Part shown: in pieces, positions 42,601-52,136 of the stretch
How positions within the stretch are numbered: position 1 is the first letter of the stretch
How the letters are laid out: every line of letters starts with the position of its first letter
Program-made: the position numbers and the translations under genes
DNA from: 9FT-COMBO-48-23 sp964400675
GTDB lineage: Bacteria > Chloroflexota > Dehalococcoidia > GIF9 > UBA5629
DNA: 64,000 bases
Direction: 5' to 3'
NCBI GenBank assembly: GCA_964400675.1
Contig: CAYNVO010000006.1
Span: 62,001-126,000, forward strand
Notes under the pieces: generated by a model
Seen by the model: only the letters and a program-made list of their open reading frames with translations
Told to the model about the DNA's origin: nothing
Database searches by the model: none

Positions 42601-43939
42601 TTTCTGGTTTTGTAACGCCCAGCCTCTCGAGTTTTTCTTTCAGTTCCTTTCTCTTCGCCTCATCAAGCTTAACTGGGTTAGGCTGAGTTCGGTAATGTGG
42701 TTCGAGTAGTATCATTTTTTCCGGCCCCAGGTCTTTAGTCAGGCAGGCATGAGAACCGACGATGGAGTTTGGGCCGATTTTGATGCCGGGCATGACGCTG
42801 GCGTTGATTCCAGTTTTGGAATTGTCGCCGATGATTGCTCCGAACTTATCACGTCCAGTATCTATAGATTCATTCCCAGACGTAACTGAGACATTCTGCT
42901 CGTCAAAACGGAAGTTGGCCAGGACGGTGCCGGCGCCGAGGGAGCAACCTTTGCCTATTATGGAGTCACCTATGTAGCTGGAATGTATCCAACAGCCGTC
43001 GTCGATATAGGAACATTTGACCTCTGTAGAGTAGCCGATGACACAATCGGCTCCGATATGGCTGTAGTCCCGCACCAGGACATTATTGCCTATTATGGAG
43101 TCTGGGCCAATGTAGGCGGGCCCTCTTATCACCGCGTTTTCCATGACTCTAACGTTGTCACTTATAAAAACCTTGCCCTCAATGGTGGCTTTTCCTGAAA
43201 TATGAGCCGAAGTTGAAATTCTTGGCTTGCTTATATCAAGGAGATATTTGACCGCATCGAAGACGTGCCAGGGATATTTTATAGGTGCCCAGAAGTCCGC
43301 GTAGGAGATAACCTTGATTTTATTTCCATCCTTGACCATGTTGTCCAGTGCACATTCGTAGACATCATCCTTATTCGTTTTGACTTTTTTGATGTATTCC
43401 AGGAGTTTTCCGGGGTCTGTATGAAGATGAACCAGGATATTTACCAAATTGCTTGGCTCCTGACCCGGTTTTGGCTTTTCCACAATGTGTTTGAGCTCAT
43501 TTTGTGAGTTTATAACCAAATAGCCACCGGGGAAATATCCTTTAGTCTGGTAACCGAGCATATAGGAGGCTGCAGATTTCCTTTTTGTCTCCTTAATAAG
43601 GCTGGTATATACTGAAGCCGCAAAAATATCGTTAGGGTTCACTATCAGGATAGCTCCATCCATGAAGGATGCGGCGCCTTCTAATGCATCGGCGATGCCC
43701 AGAGGTTGTTTTTGCAGAGCTAGCTCAATTTTAGCACCGGAGACAGTTTTAGTTATTTGTTCTATTTGTCTCACGTTTGCTGGATTGCCGATGATAAGGA
43801 ACTGATTTATACCAGCCTGTTTGGCTGCTTCCATCTGATGCTGAAGTAGTGTTTTGCCCAGGAAATTTATCAGGAATTTGTCCTCAGTTATAGGGAACAT
43901 CCTTTTACCGATGCCTCCACAAAGGAATATTGCTTTCAT
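42593..43939 (-). CDS. GlmU-like sugar-phosphate nucleotidyltransferase with left-handed beta-helix
   Basis: A 448-residue protein. The N-terminal Rossmann-type domain has M-K-A-I-F-L-C-G-G-I-G-K-R-M, a variant of the nucleotidyltransferase loop, and N-P-N-D-I-F. The C-terminal half (about 245-410) is a hexapeptide-repeat beta-helix with motifs such as I-G-P-D-S-I-I-G-N-N and I-G-A-D-C-V-I-G. This architecture makes NDP-sugars for glycans, sometimes with acetyl transfer. The start is ATG 43939 after GGGAG; the longer frame would need TTG 43954. The exact sugar is not predicted. Confidence 0.82.
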   Translation of the reverse strand: MKAIFLCGGIGKRMFPITEDKFLINFLGKTLLQHQMEAAKQAGINQFLIIGNPANVRQIEQITKTVSGAKIELALQKQPLGIADALEGAASFMDGAILIVNPNDIFAASVYTSLIKETKRKSAASYMLGYQTKGYFPGGYLVINSQNELKHIVEKPKPGQEPSNLVNILVHLHTDPGKLLEYIKKVKTNKDDVYECALDNMVKDGNKIKVISYADFWAPIKYPWHVFDAVKYLLDISKPRISTSAHISGKATIEGKVFISDNVRVMENAVIRGPAYIGPDSIIGNNVLVRDYSHIGADCVIGYSTEVKCSYIDDGCWIHSSYIGDSIIGKGCSLGAGTVLANFRFDEQNVSVTSGNESIDTGRDKFGAIIGDNSKTGINASVMPGIKIGPNSIVGSHACLTKDLGPEKMILLEPHYRTQPNPVKLDEAKRKELKEKLERLGVTKPEND

Positions 43940-44039
43940 GTTTTTGTCTCCCAACTATACTGTAAAGTAAAAAAGGCTTTCCAGCTTATTTTAGTCTAAT
44001 TTTAAACCTTTCGACGTTGTCAAGCTACCGGCAATTTAA

Positions 44040-45227
44040 CTAATTTGTGGCGGCATTAATTTCTCTAAGAGTCTTTATTGCTCGAGTGAGACTGGCAGAA
44101 GCCAGGTGCTTCAGTGTTTTTAGGATGATTTCACTATGCCAGTCGAAAGAGAAGTCATCGAGTTCGGCTATAAACTGTGGTATGCCGCTTTTGTTTATGA
44201 AATTATGTAACCATTCAATCTGTCGATTATCAAGTTTCCGGAAAAGGCGGTGCGTCCAGCAGCCAATTTGCAGTTCTTTGCCCGCTCTGGCTTGCCACTC
44301 CTTCTGATATGCAGCCAGTCTGGATTCAGAGAAGTCATGAGCTCGAAGTGCTCTATGGAGAGTATCAGCGGCTATGTCAGCGCATAACAGTCCGTAATAT
44401 ATGCCACCACCGGTGGTTGGTTTAACCTGTCCGGCTGCCTCCCCGACCACCAGAATCCGGTCGGTGTATGTCCTGGGGAGGGGGCGGAGGGGAATAGCCC
44501 CATAACTCGGGATAACTTCGGTTGAGGTTATGTTGCCTTGAGTTTTAAGGCATGATAAAAATTTGTTTAAGTGTTGTTCGGGCTGTTGGTATGTTAATAG
44601 TCCAGCTAGACCTCTATTTTCACTAGTGGGTACCAGCCAGGCAAAACCGCCAGGAGCCAATCTCTGGTCGAAATAAATTTCCACCTCGTCAGGGTTAGTC
44701 ATGTTTACCTCGGCTTGAGCCCCGATGACGAAATGTTTTATCTCTCCTAAACCGAGTCTACACGGCAGAGATGAACCGAAACCTGTGGCTATGACCGCTG
44801 TCTCGGCTTCAAATAGTCTTCTTTGTTCTCTATAATTTACTGAGACCTGGAGGTTCTCGACTCCAGCTTGTATATCAGTCACCTGTGCACCGAAAAGGTA
44901 ACAGACACCGGATTCCTGAGCACGGTCTGCCAGCGCCAGGTTAAGCGATGGCCTGTCAATGATGTAAGCCACCTTATGGTTCCTCCACAGTTTCAGCGGT
45001 TTGCCTGAAGGTGCGAAGAATTTGGCTGAGCTAACTTGTCTAAAAATTAGGTTACTATCAAGCTGCAGCAAATTTAGGCATTCTTTGCTAACAATACCGG
45101 TGCAGCAAACATCCTGTCCGGCAGATGCCTTCTTTTCCAGGACGAGCACCTTGTAGCCGAGCTGGGCTAATTTCCCGGCTAGATAGCTGCCAACTGCCCC
45201 CGCGCCGATTATTATAGTGTCATACAC
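44040..45227 (-). CDS. Geranylgeranyl-reductase-family FAD oxidoreductase
   Basis: A 395-residue flavoprotein. The FAD loop I-I-G-A-G-A-V-G-S is at residues 6-14, with a C-C-T-G segment near residue 41, L-A-P-G-G-F-A-W-L-V-P and V-V-G-E-A-A-G-Q-V-K-P-T-T-G-G-G-I-Y-Y, the family's second FAD motif. These enzymes saturate isoprenoid chains (chlorophyll side chains, archaeal lipids, menaquinone). Being upstream of uppS on the same strand, it may reduce a polyprenyl chain; this is inference. Start is GTG. Confidence 0.85.
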   Translation of the reverse strand: MYDTIIIGAGAVGSYLAGKLAQLGYKVLVLEKKASAGQDVCCTGIVSKECLNLLQLDSNLIFRQVSSAKFFAPSGKPLKLWRNHKVAYIIDRPSLNLALADRAQESGVCYLFGAQVTDIQAGVENLQVSVNYREQRRLFEAETAVIATGFGSSLPCRLGLGEIKHFVIGAQAEVNMTNPDEVEIYFDQRLAPGGFAWLVPTSENRGLAGLLTYQQPEQHLNKFLSCLKTQGNITSTEVIPSYGAIPLRPLPRTYTDRILVVGEAAGQVKPTTGGGIYYGLLCADIAADTLHRALRAHDFSESRLAAYQKEWQARAGKELQIGCWTHRLFRKLDNRQIEWLHNFINKSGIPQFIAELDDFSFDWHSEIILKTLKHLASASLTRAIKTLREINAATN

Positions 45228-45307
45228 AACTTTGTCCCCTAAACTGTCTGATATTTTTGAGCTGCCTGAGATGGTAGTAGCATTTTTGTAAACATGAGTA
45301 AGAACCG

Positions 45308-45748
45308 CTATGGGGTAACGACATTGATATATAACCTGAGGGGTTCATCCAAATAAGGTTCAGTCTCACCGTTTTTGTACAGGTAGAAATCGACTCTCTG
45401 TCTTTCACCGGCGATTTGAGGAGTGAAGCTGATTTTCTGCTCCCATTTTTGCCCATGTGCCAGCGTACCTATATTTGCCTCTCCAACTTCGATGCCGTCT
45501 ATGTTGATGTTGACCCTGTAGCTTGCTGGCTGATATTCGTGGTTGATTACGCCGAGTACTATGTCAACAGCTTCACCTGAAATTGCTTGCTTTGGATAGT
45601 CCTGAGCCTTGCTCTCTGCACCCAGAATATAAAATTCAGTGAATTTTTCGCCTTCATTTGGCGTAACCGCCAGATAAATAATGGAGCCCAACGTAGCCAC
45701 TATGGCTACAATCAGGAAAATAGATAAAGCTTTATTCAGCTTAGTCAT
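45308..45748 (-). CDS. DUF1616 membrane-anchored protein
   Basis: A 146-residue protein with one N-terminal membrane helix (about 8-28) and an outward beta-sandwich domain containing T-E-F-Y-I-L-G, G-V-I-N-H-E-Y and R-V-D-F-Y-L-Y-K. This is the C-terminal domain of DUF1616 proteins, linked in other genomes to cell-surface glycan or lipid biosynthesis genes. Function is not known. It lies 80 bases upstream of the reductase gene. Confidence 0.72.
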   Translation of the reverse strand: MTKLNKALSIFLIVAIVATLGSIIYLAVTPNEGEKFTEFYILGAESKAQDYPKQAISGEAVDIVLGVINHEYQPASYRVNINIDGIEVGEANIGTLAHGQKWEQKISFTPQIAGERQRVDFYLYKNGETEPYLDEPLRLYINVVTP

Positions 45749-45906
45749 AGCATTCGGTCAGTCAAGCCGATTTTCAGAAACGGCTCAGCGTTAGAGGTAG
45801 TTATAGCAAATAGTGAACTCTGATTGCTAGGTTCCATTATAGATTTAATACCATTATATTAGGGGACTGTCCAGCTTGCAATCTTTGATTCTATCCTGGG
45901 TTGTGG

Positions 45907-47385
45907 TTAGCGGATTTTCTGGTTGAGGTATTCGCTATATTTTGCCAGATTAGCGAAAGCTGTGGCAGCTTTGTGTGGCATATCGTAGCACACGGAGTTC
46001 ATGTCCGCTAATGTCCGGACTATTTTTCTCGTCAGGTTGGCGGCAAAAGCCATCGGCTCGGAGGCGACTATGATAGGTTTTTTGTACTTATCGGACAAGT
46101 CATGGAACTTGTCGAAGATACCGGCTATCCCTGAAACGAGAACCTCACGGAGGCGTTCCCTATCACCTTCTTGGGCAGCAAGTGCGAACTGCTCCATAGG
46201 TAAGGCAGGCATTAATCCCAAAAAGATGACTCCATCAACTACAGGACAGCGTAGAATCACCTCAATGCATCTCATTACAGGGTCTCCGAAGACGCCAGCG
46301 ACCAGGTCAACAGGGTTGCCTCGATTCCACCATGCTGGCATGAAGCTATCCAATTCACTAATGGTCTCGGTAGGCAGGGAGACTACATCCAGCCCTAGTC
46401 TGGCACAGGCATCGGCAGCCAGAACTCCCCATCCACCGCCGGCAGTAACTATGCCGACCCTTCGACCTCGGGGTAACGGGTGGCACATTAGTGCAATGCC
46501 GGTGTCGACAAGTTCGTCCAGACTGGTTACCTTTATTACACCGGATTGCTTGCACATGGCGTCGAACAGGGTGTATGAGCCGGCCAGAGACGCGGTATGC
46601 GACCTTGCAGCAATAGCTCCGGCTGGCGTTTCACCGGCCTTAAGCAGTACAATCGGTTTTTTCTTACTTACCTCCTTGGCCGTCTCAAAGAATCTGCCGC
46701 CGTCCTTGAAGCCTTCTATATAGCTGAGTATGACCTTAGTCTGCGGGTCGTCAGCTAAATATCTGATGTAATCATGTGAGTGGATGTTTGCTTCATTACC
46801 GCTGCTGACGCATTTGGCACAACCGAAGCCACTGTCTATCGACAGACGCATTATGGTTCCGACTATGTTTCCACTCTGAGAGACTATGGAAATGGGACCG
46901 GGGCGGGGGAAAATAGGTGGCATCTCGGGGCAGAACCTGTGATGGGGGTTGACAATACCGTTGGAGTTTGGCCCCATAAATCTCAGGCCAGTGCTGTTGG
47001 CTATCTCGACCATCTCTTGCTGTAGCTTTTGTCCTTCTAATCCGACCTCGGCGAAGCCAGCGGTTATGACCAGTGCCACTTTTATGCCCTTGGTGGCACA
47101 TTCCCTTAAGACGGCGGGTACGCCCGATGGAGGTATCACGATGACAGCCAGGTCTGGTGTTTCGGGGACTTCGCCAACGCTCTTGTATACTTTTAGCCCC
47201 AGTACCTCCTCTTTTTTAGTTGGATTTACCGGATATATTTTTCCTTTAAATCCACCTGTTACGATGTTGGCTAGTATGCGGAAGCCCCACTTTCTGGGAT
47301 CATTGGTGGCTCCCAGAAAGGCAATGGAGCCCGGCTCAAACATAAGTTTGAACTTTGATATAAGGTCGGCTGATTCGTTGTTCAA
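45907..47385 (-). CDS. ADP-forming acyl-CoA synthetase alpha-type subunit
   Basis: A 492-residue CoA-binding and CoA-ligase protein. It has the CoA-binding domain with F-L-G-A-T-N-D-P-R-K-W-G near residue 18, then two succinyl-CoA-synthetase-like domains with the phospho-histidine region A-R-S-H-T-A-S-L-A-G and T-A-G-G-G-W-G. It would form a carboxylic acid and ATP from acyl-CoA, ADP and phosphate. The ATP-grasp beta part, normally fused or adjacent, is missing from the window. TTG start with weak ribosome site. Confidence 0.82.
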   Translation of the reverse strand: MNNESADLISKFKLMFEPGSIAFLGATNDPRKWGFRILANIVTGGFKGKIYPVNPTKKEEVLGLKVYKSVGEVPETPDLAVIVIPPSGVPAVLRECATKGIKVALVITAGFAEVGLEGQKLQQEMVEIANSTGLRFMGPNSNGIVNPHHRFCPEMPPIFPRPGPISIVSQSGNIVGTIMRLSIDSGFGCAKCVSSGNEANIHSHDYIRYLADDPQTKVILSYIEGFKDGGRFFETAKEVSKKKPIVLLKAGETPAGAIAARSHTASLAGSYTLFDAMCKQSGVIKVTSLDELVDTGIALMCHPLPRGRRVGIVTAGGGWGVLAADACARLGLDVVSLPTETISELDSFMPAWWNRGNPVDLVAGVFGDPVMRCIEVILRCPVVDGVIFLGLMPALPMEQFALAAQEGDRERLREVLVSGIAGIFDKFHDLSDKYKKPIIVASEPMAFAANLTRKIVRTLADMNSVCYDMPHKAATAFANLAKYSEYLNQKIR

Positions 47386-47439
47386 TTTTAGCTGGCGTTT
47401 CTTGTTGCTCTGAAGTCTGTCTTGAAAAGGTCGACTTAT

Positions 47440-47468
47440 ATTGTAGCAACAAAGTATACGTGAGGCAA
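47440..47468 (-). promoter_or_regulatory. Predicted promoter of the acyl-CoA synthetase gene
   Basis: TTGCCT (47463-47468) and TACAAT (47440-47445) with 17-base spacing on the - strand, 54 bases before the start codon. Confidence 0.5.
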
Positions 47469-47551
47469 ATTCGATGCAGTAGGGACTTTACCTATTATTC
47501 TGGGCGATAGCGACCTGGCGAGCTCGGTGTGGGTGTCGGGTTTTGGGTAAA

Positions 47552-48496
47552 TCATACATGGTGTTTGCTCGGCATGACGAAAGTTGAGCTCAGAAAACCG
47601 GCAATTTTCTGCTCGATGATAGGATACCATAGCCAGAACGTAATATGAGTTCCTGGGAGCCACATAATTGAAGGTTTATGACATGCTTCCCAGAAATCTA
47701 GCGTAGCTTCTTTTGGTATGGTCGTGTCCCAGAGCGCATTCAACATGAGCACCGGACGTCCACGGAGATACGGAGCGAAGGTCAGGGCATCGGTTAAATA
47801 GCAATGTTTAACTGGCGTAACATTCTCAAAGCCCTTCTCGGCTATATCAGCGAGGTATTGGGGATAGTGACTGCGGATTTGGTGGCATTCCTCCTCGGTG
47901 CAGCCATGCCCTTTAACCAGAGACTCGTTCTTGGTAATCCAGGTGATTTTTTCCGAGTTTCCCCCGGAGATTATAAATACCCCTGCCTTGATGCGTTTAT
48001 CCAGACCCATGGCTATGGATGAAACGAATCCACCGAGACTTATTCCGATTACTCCTATTTGCTCTTTATCCAGTTCCGGTCTGGTGTTTGCCCAATCTAT
48101 TATCTGGCGAACTTCTATTACCGAAGCCCTGTAGCCTTCGAACCACTCATCGGGGGTGAGGATTAGGGGAAGCCGGTTTTTCATAACTTCCGGCATGCGG
48201 CTGGAATGAAACACCAGATATAAGATGAAGGAGGCTATGCCCTTTTTCGCCAGAGTCCGTGCCATGAATCTGCATGGGATTAAGCTGCGGTCACCCCATC
48301 CGTGAACTATAATAGCTAACGGGGCACGGTCTGCATGCCGCGGCTGAAAATATTCGCCCAGGACCGTGTTGTTCTCTTCATATTGTGTGGAGTGAGCAGA
48401 GGGGAAGTCGGTTGCATAACGAAACCATTTTGAGGTGGTTTCTTTGATATGCACATTGGCACGCAGCTCTTTGCTCTGATAGCTATACGGGTTCAT
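47552..48496 (-). CDS. Alpha/beta hydrolase
   Basis: A 314-residue alpha/beta-hydrolase. It shows the oxyanion strand I-V-H-G-W-G-D, the nucleophile elbow G-I-S-L-G-G (Ser near residue 154) and a late G-T-H catalytic His. No signal peptide is visible, so it is cytoplasmic. Its large N-terminal segment is unlike small esterases and resembles dienelactone-hydrolase or peptidase-S9-like proteins. Substrate unknown. Confidence 0.78.
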   Translation of the reverse strand: MNPYSYQSKELRANVHIKETTSKWFRYATDFPSAHSTQYEENNTVLGEYFQPRHADRAPLAIIVHGWGDRSLIPCRFMARTLAKKGIASFILYLVFHSSRMPEVMKNRLPLILTPDEWFEGYRASVIEVRQIIDWANTRPELDKEQIGVIGISLGGFVSSIAMGLDKRIKAGVFIISGGNSEKITWITKNESLVKGHGCTEEECHQIRSHYPQYLADIAEKGFENVTPVKHCYLTDALTFAPYLRGRPVLMLNALWDTTIPKEATLDFWEACHKPSIMWLPGTHITFWLWYPIIEQKIAGFLSSTFVMPSKHHV

Positions 48497-48526
48497 ATTC
48501 GAGTTCGAAAATTTTTAAAATAACAG

Positions 48527-49399
48527 TCAGGCTTTCAAGGTGGGAAGAGGTGGGCGGACAAGCAACACCGGCTTGGGAGAGCCCTCGATAATTTTGGAGG
48601 CAACGCTGCCATATGCCCACTTGGTTATGCCTGAAAAGCCATGAGTTGTCAGGGCTATCAGGTTAACTGACTTCTTTTCGCTGTATTGGAGTATGGTCTC
48701 AACCGGTTTTCCTATCAGAAATGCTGAATTGACCTTTACACCTTTGCCTGCCAGGGCAGTTTCCTTTTTGTTTAAATAGCGCTCCGCTTCTCTCTCCATC
48801 ATAGCCATGAAGTCTTTCTCGTATTTCTCCCTGTCTATGTAAGCAGCTAGTTGAGGTAGCTTTGCCTGCTCGATGACCCGGAGAAGAGTTACTTCACAAT
48901 TCATGCTTTTGGCTAACTTCTCTGCATAGGGGATTATAGCCTCGGAAAAGACTGAGCCGTCCAGAGTTATCAGAATCTTCTCTAGTTTGTCGTCGGCGGG
49001 CGCCTTGCCTGGTTGGCTTGACCTTACCAGAAATACCGGTATGTTTGACCTTTGCACGACTTTGCCAGCGATGCTTCCCAGGGGCCAGTTACTTATACCG
49101 CCGTGACCGTGAGTGGAGATGACAATTAAACCGATTTTGTTTTTCTCGGCGAAATTTATGATTGAGGCGGCAGGGTCGCCCTCGATACATAATGACCGCG
49201 TCTTTACTCCCAGCGATTGGATTTTCTCGGCTCTTCTTTCAATATATTCTGCCAGGGCTCGCTCCAGAGGGTCACCCGGCAAACAGACTGTCATCAGGAC
49301 AACTTCGCTCTTTAATTTCCGGGCTAATCTTTCAACGTAGGGCATAGCCTGCTCGGCCACTTCGGAACCATCCAGCGGGACAAGTATTTTTTCGTACAT
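48527..49399 (-). CDS. Tandem universal stress protein (UspA family), second copy
   Basis: A 290-residue protein with two Usp domains (I-L-V-P-L-D-G-S and I-L-I-T-L-D-G-S). Nucleotide-binding ends are present as G-S-I-A-G-K-V-V-Q-R-S-N-I-P and G-S-V-A-S-K-I-I-E-G-S-P-K-P. It is similar in layout to the protein at 34910-35806. An AGGAGG precedes the start. It is on the - strand, 30 bases upstream of the alpha/beta hydrolase, which may share its transcript. Confidence 0.88.
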   Translation of the reverse strand: MYEKILVPLDGSEVAEQAMPYVERLARKLKSEVVLMTVCLPGDPLERALAEYIERRAEKIQSLGVKTRSLCIEGDPAASIINFAEKNKIGLIVISTHGHGGISNWPLGSIAGKVVQRSNIPVFLVRSSQPGKAPADDKLEKILITLDGSVFSEAIIPYAEKLAKSMNCEVTLLRVIEQAKLPQLAAYIDREKYEKDFMAMMEREAERYLNKKETALAGKGVKVNSAFLIGKPVETILQYSEKKSVNLIALTTHGFSGITKWAYGSVASKIIEGSPKPVLLVRPPLPTLKA

Positions 49400-49545
49400 C
49401 TACACTAAACCTCCTTTTCGGTGCCGGTATCGAATTCCGGAAACCGAAGTTCGAAATTTTTCTACAAGCCTCTATATATTAACTTCAGAGGATGGTTTTG
49501 GCAACTTTCCTCTTTTGAGTCCGTTTAAGGTAAAGCAATTATCTG

Positions 49546-49574
49546 TTGGCAGATGTGCTCTTGTCTGATATACT
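49546..49574 (+). promoter_or_regulatory. Promoter of the Yip1-like gene
   Basis: TTGGCA (49546-49551) and TATACT (49569-49574) with 17-base spacing, 32 bases before ATG 49607. Confidence 0.65.
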
Positions 49575-49606
49575 AACGGATTAAAAATACAGAGCGGGAG
49601 GTGAAC

Positions 49607-50167
49607 ATGAAGGATTCTGGTTCTCTGGCTAGCAGAATGATGAGAGCGGCAAAGCTGAAGGTTGACCTCTACGAGGAGGTGGAGGCAGATACCAAAGCCA
49701 CCATGCCAGCCATGTGGGTGGTGGTGATAGCAAGCGTGGCTACCGGTATAGGCGCAGGCATTGCTGGGATAATTGCTGGGAATGGTGCTATGGCTTTTAT
49801 CTGGGGCCTGCTGGGTGGTCTGGCTGTGGCTCTGGTTGGCTGGCTTGCCTGGGCAGGTATTACTTATCTTCTGGGAACCACTGTGCTCAAGGGGCCAAAT
49901 ACTTCTGCCACTTGGGGGGAACTGCTAAGGACTATCGGCTTTGCCCAGTCACCGGGTGTGCTGAAAATTCTTTCATTTATTCCGTTTTTGGGTGGGCTGA
50001 TTTCTCTTGCTGCCTCTATATGGGTGCTGATTACTACAGTCATCGGTGTCAGGCAGGCGCTTGATGTTTCTACCGGCCGTGCTATCGCTGTCTGCATCGT
50101 GGGCTGGCTTATCTATTTTGCGCTTGGGCTTCTACTCGCTTTCCTGCTTCACATGTCCTTGTTCTAA
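49607..50167 (+). CDS. Yip1-domain multispanning membrane protein
   Basis: A 186-residue membrane protein with about five hydrophobic segments from residue 40. It has a short charged N-terminus (D-L-Y-E-E-V-E-A-D) and W-G-E-L-L-R-T-I-G-F-A-Q-S-P-G, typical of Yip1/YIF-like bacterial proteins. Function is unknown. The start is ATG 49607 with GGGAGG; a GTG two codons upstream is less well spaced. It is monocistronic between its promoter and terminator. Confidence 0.72.
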   Translation: MKDSGSLASRMMRAAKLKVDLYEEVEADTKATMPAMWVVVIASVATGIGAGIAGIIAGNGAMAFIWGLLGGLAVALVGWLAWAGITYLLGTTVLKGPNTSATWGELLRTIGFAQSPGVLKILSFIPFLGGLISLAASIWVLITTVIGVRQALDVSTGRAIAVCIVGWLIYFALGLLLAFLLHMSLF

Positions 50168-50190
50168 AACCTGTCAAAGTCAATTAGAAT

Positions 50191-50219
50191 AGGCACTCCT
50201 CACTTTCCGGGGAGTGCCT
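50191..50219 (+). terminator. Rho-independent terminator
   Basis: AGGCACTCC pairs with GGAGTGCCT around an 11-base loop, followed by CTCATTTTC. It ends the Yip1-like transcript. The rest of the 50220-50556 gap holds no recognisable gene. Confidence 0.7.
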
Positions 50220-50556
50220 CTCATTTTCTTAGCTTCGGTGTGGTTTATGGCTAAAGGCAAGGTGGCTGCTGTATGAGGCGAACTGCCTCAGTGGGAGATA
50301 CTTCAGCCCGGGCTGCTGAGAAAGCTTCGACTTCGCCACAGCTCAGAAACTCTAAATCTTGAGCATCAAATCCCAAGAAATATCGAAATTCAAACCCTCT
50401 AAATTCTAAACAGCCAATGTTATTTCATTGCTGTCATTGAGCCCTTCGCTGTTTTCATCAAGCTCTTTCTACCGCTGAGTCTGTCGGGGAATGCCCGCTC
50501 AGGATAAACTCCGCGTGGCAATCTCAAACCCAACTCCACCTCAGTCTTAAAGGTGG

Positions 50557-50562
50557 TATAAT
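50557..50562 (+). promoter_or_regulatory. Possible -10 element of the kinase-RuBisCO-like operon
   Basis: A consensus TATAAT 20 bases before the kinase start, without a good -35 at 16-18 bases. It may be a factor-dependent promoter. Confidence 0.35.
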
Positions 50563-50582
50563 AAGCTTCGGGGTGTAACGTG

Positions 50583-52136
50583 ATGGCCAAGTATATAGTT
50601 GCCCATGATGTAGGCACCAGCGGAAATAAGGCGGTTCTGGTGGATGACGGGGGACGTGTCCACGGAAAGTGCTCCGAGCCTTACAAGACCTACTACCCCA
50701 GGCCAGGATGGGCGGAGCAAGAGCCTTTGGACTGGTGGAAGGCGGTAACAAGGACGACAAGGCTTCTTCTGGAACAGACGGGTGTGTCACCCAAAGACGT
50801 GTTATGTGTCACCTACAGCACACAGATGCTCGGCATCATCCCCATGGACTCAAAACAAGGGCCGTTGAGACGTGCCATAATCTGGCTTGATAACCGGGCT
50901 GGGGAGCAGGCGGAACGGATGATGAAAAAGTTTCTCGGTCCCCGTATCTTCGCTTTGATTGCCGGCACTGCCTTGTGCGGCAAGGATGGCATGCCCAAGT
51001 TGCTCTGGCTAAAGGCGGAAGAGCCCGATATTTATAACCAGATGTGCTGTTTCCTTGATGTCGCCGGTTATCTTTTCTATCGTAGCACGGGCAACATGGC
51101 CATGGAATGGGCCGGTGCCTCGGTTTTCGGTATTGACCTGAAAAAGAAGACGTGGCTAAACAGTATTTTCGGATATGTCGGTCTTGACCCAATGAAATTT
51201 CCGCCTCTAGTTCGATCGATTGACAAAGTGGGCGAACTTACGAAAGAAGCTGCCAGGGGATACGGGCTCCTGGAGGGCACGCCGGTCATCGCCGGCTCTG
51301 GGGATGTCACCTGTGCTGCGGTTGGCTCTGGTGCCGTTGGTGAGGGCGATGGTCATGTCTATCTGGGAACATCTGGCTGGGTGGGTGTGGTCACCAGGCG
51401 CATAGTGCAGGGTAAATGCGGAGCCGCCACGATTCATGCGGCAGACCCTAAAAAGAGCTTTCTATTGGCCGAAACCGAAGCTGCCGGTGGTTGCATACAG
51501 TGGATTGCTGATGAGTTCTACAAAGCCGAAAAGAAGGACCCGAATATACCCAATGTCTATGCCCTTATGGATGACGAAGTTGACAGGATTGCGCCCGGTT
51601 CCAATTATTTGCTCTTTACGCCCTGGATTTATGGAGAGAGGGCTCCGATAGACGATTGTTATGTTCGTGCCACATTTCTAAACTTGAGTGCTGAGCATAC
51701 CCGTGAACACCTGCTGCGGGCTGTCTATGAAGGTGTGGCTTATAACATCAGGTGGATAGTGGACATTGTGGAAAAAGAATTCAAGTTCCCTTTGCCTCAT
51801 CTAAGGTTCATAGGCGGTGGAGCCAAGGGCAAGCCCTGGATGCAGATTATGGCAGATATAACCTGCAGGAAGATTGAGGCTGTCTGCGACCCTCAAGAAG
51901 CCGGTGCGGTGGGGGCGGCGCTGATAGCGGCGGTGGGCCTCGGCATATATCCGGATTTTGAGTCGCTGAAAAAGGTGGTCAAGGTAGACAGGGCGTTTGA
52001 GCCTCAGCCGGAAAATTCCGAGATTTACGAAACCCTGTTTCATTCCTACCAGGAAGTTTACAGTGACCTGCGGAATTTCTATAGAAAGCTGAACAAGGAA
52101 AGATTCGACAAGGCAACATGTGAAGGAGGTGTTTAG
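50583..52136 (+). CDS. FGGY-family carbohydrate kinase
   Basis: A 517-residue sugar kinase of the xylulokinase/glycerol-kinase fold. It has the phosphate loop H-D-V-G-T-S-G-N-K near residue 8, W-L-D-N-R-A, the catalytic-site G-S-G-D-V-T near residue 240, G-T-S-G-W, and F-I-G-G-G-A-K-G-K-P-W for ADP binding. It should phosphorylate a sugar or sugar acid with ATP. Its stop abuts the ATG of the RuBisCO-like gene, and the ribosome site of that gene lies within its last codons, so the pair is tightly coupled. Substrate is unknown. It starts at ATG 50583 (GTG 50580 is possible). Confidence 0.9.
   Translation: MAKYIVAHDVGTSGNKAVLVDDGGRVHGKCSEPYKTYYPRPGWAEQEPLDWWKAVTRTTRLLLEQTGVSPKDVLCVTYSTQMLGIIPMDSKQGPLRRAIIWLDNRAGEQAERMMKKFLGPRIFALIAGTALCGKDGMPKLLWLKAEEPDIYNQMCCFLDVAGYLFYRSTGNMAMEWAGASVFGIDLKKKTWLNSIFGYVGLDPMKFPPLVRSIDKVGELTKEAARGYGLLEGTPVIAGSGDVTCAAVGSGAVGEGDGHVYLGTSGWVGVVTRRIVQGKCGAATIHAADPKKSFLLAETEAAGGCIQWIADEFYKAEKKDPNIPNVYALMDDEVDRIAPGSNYLLFTPWIYGERAPIDDCYVRATFLNLSAEHTREHLLRAVYEGVAYNIRWIVDIVEKEFKFPLPHLRFIGGGAKGKPWMQIMADITCRKIEAVCDPQEAGAVGAALIAAVGLGIYPDFESLKKVVKVDRAFEPQPENSEIYETLFHSYQEVYSDLRNFYRKLNKERFDKATCEGGV

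Noticed and set aside
46001..46723. 240-codon open frame on the + strand
   Set aside because: It is antisense to the acyl-CoA synthetase gene, rich in Ser, Pro and Arg, and has no recognisable motif.
50220..50556. Small gene in the gap before the kinase operon
   Set aside because: Only short interrupted frames with no ribosome site; one 65-codon - strand frame has no protein-like features.
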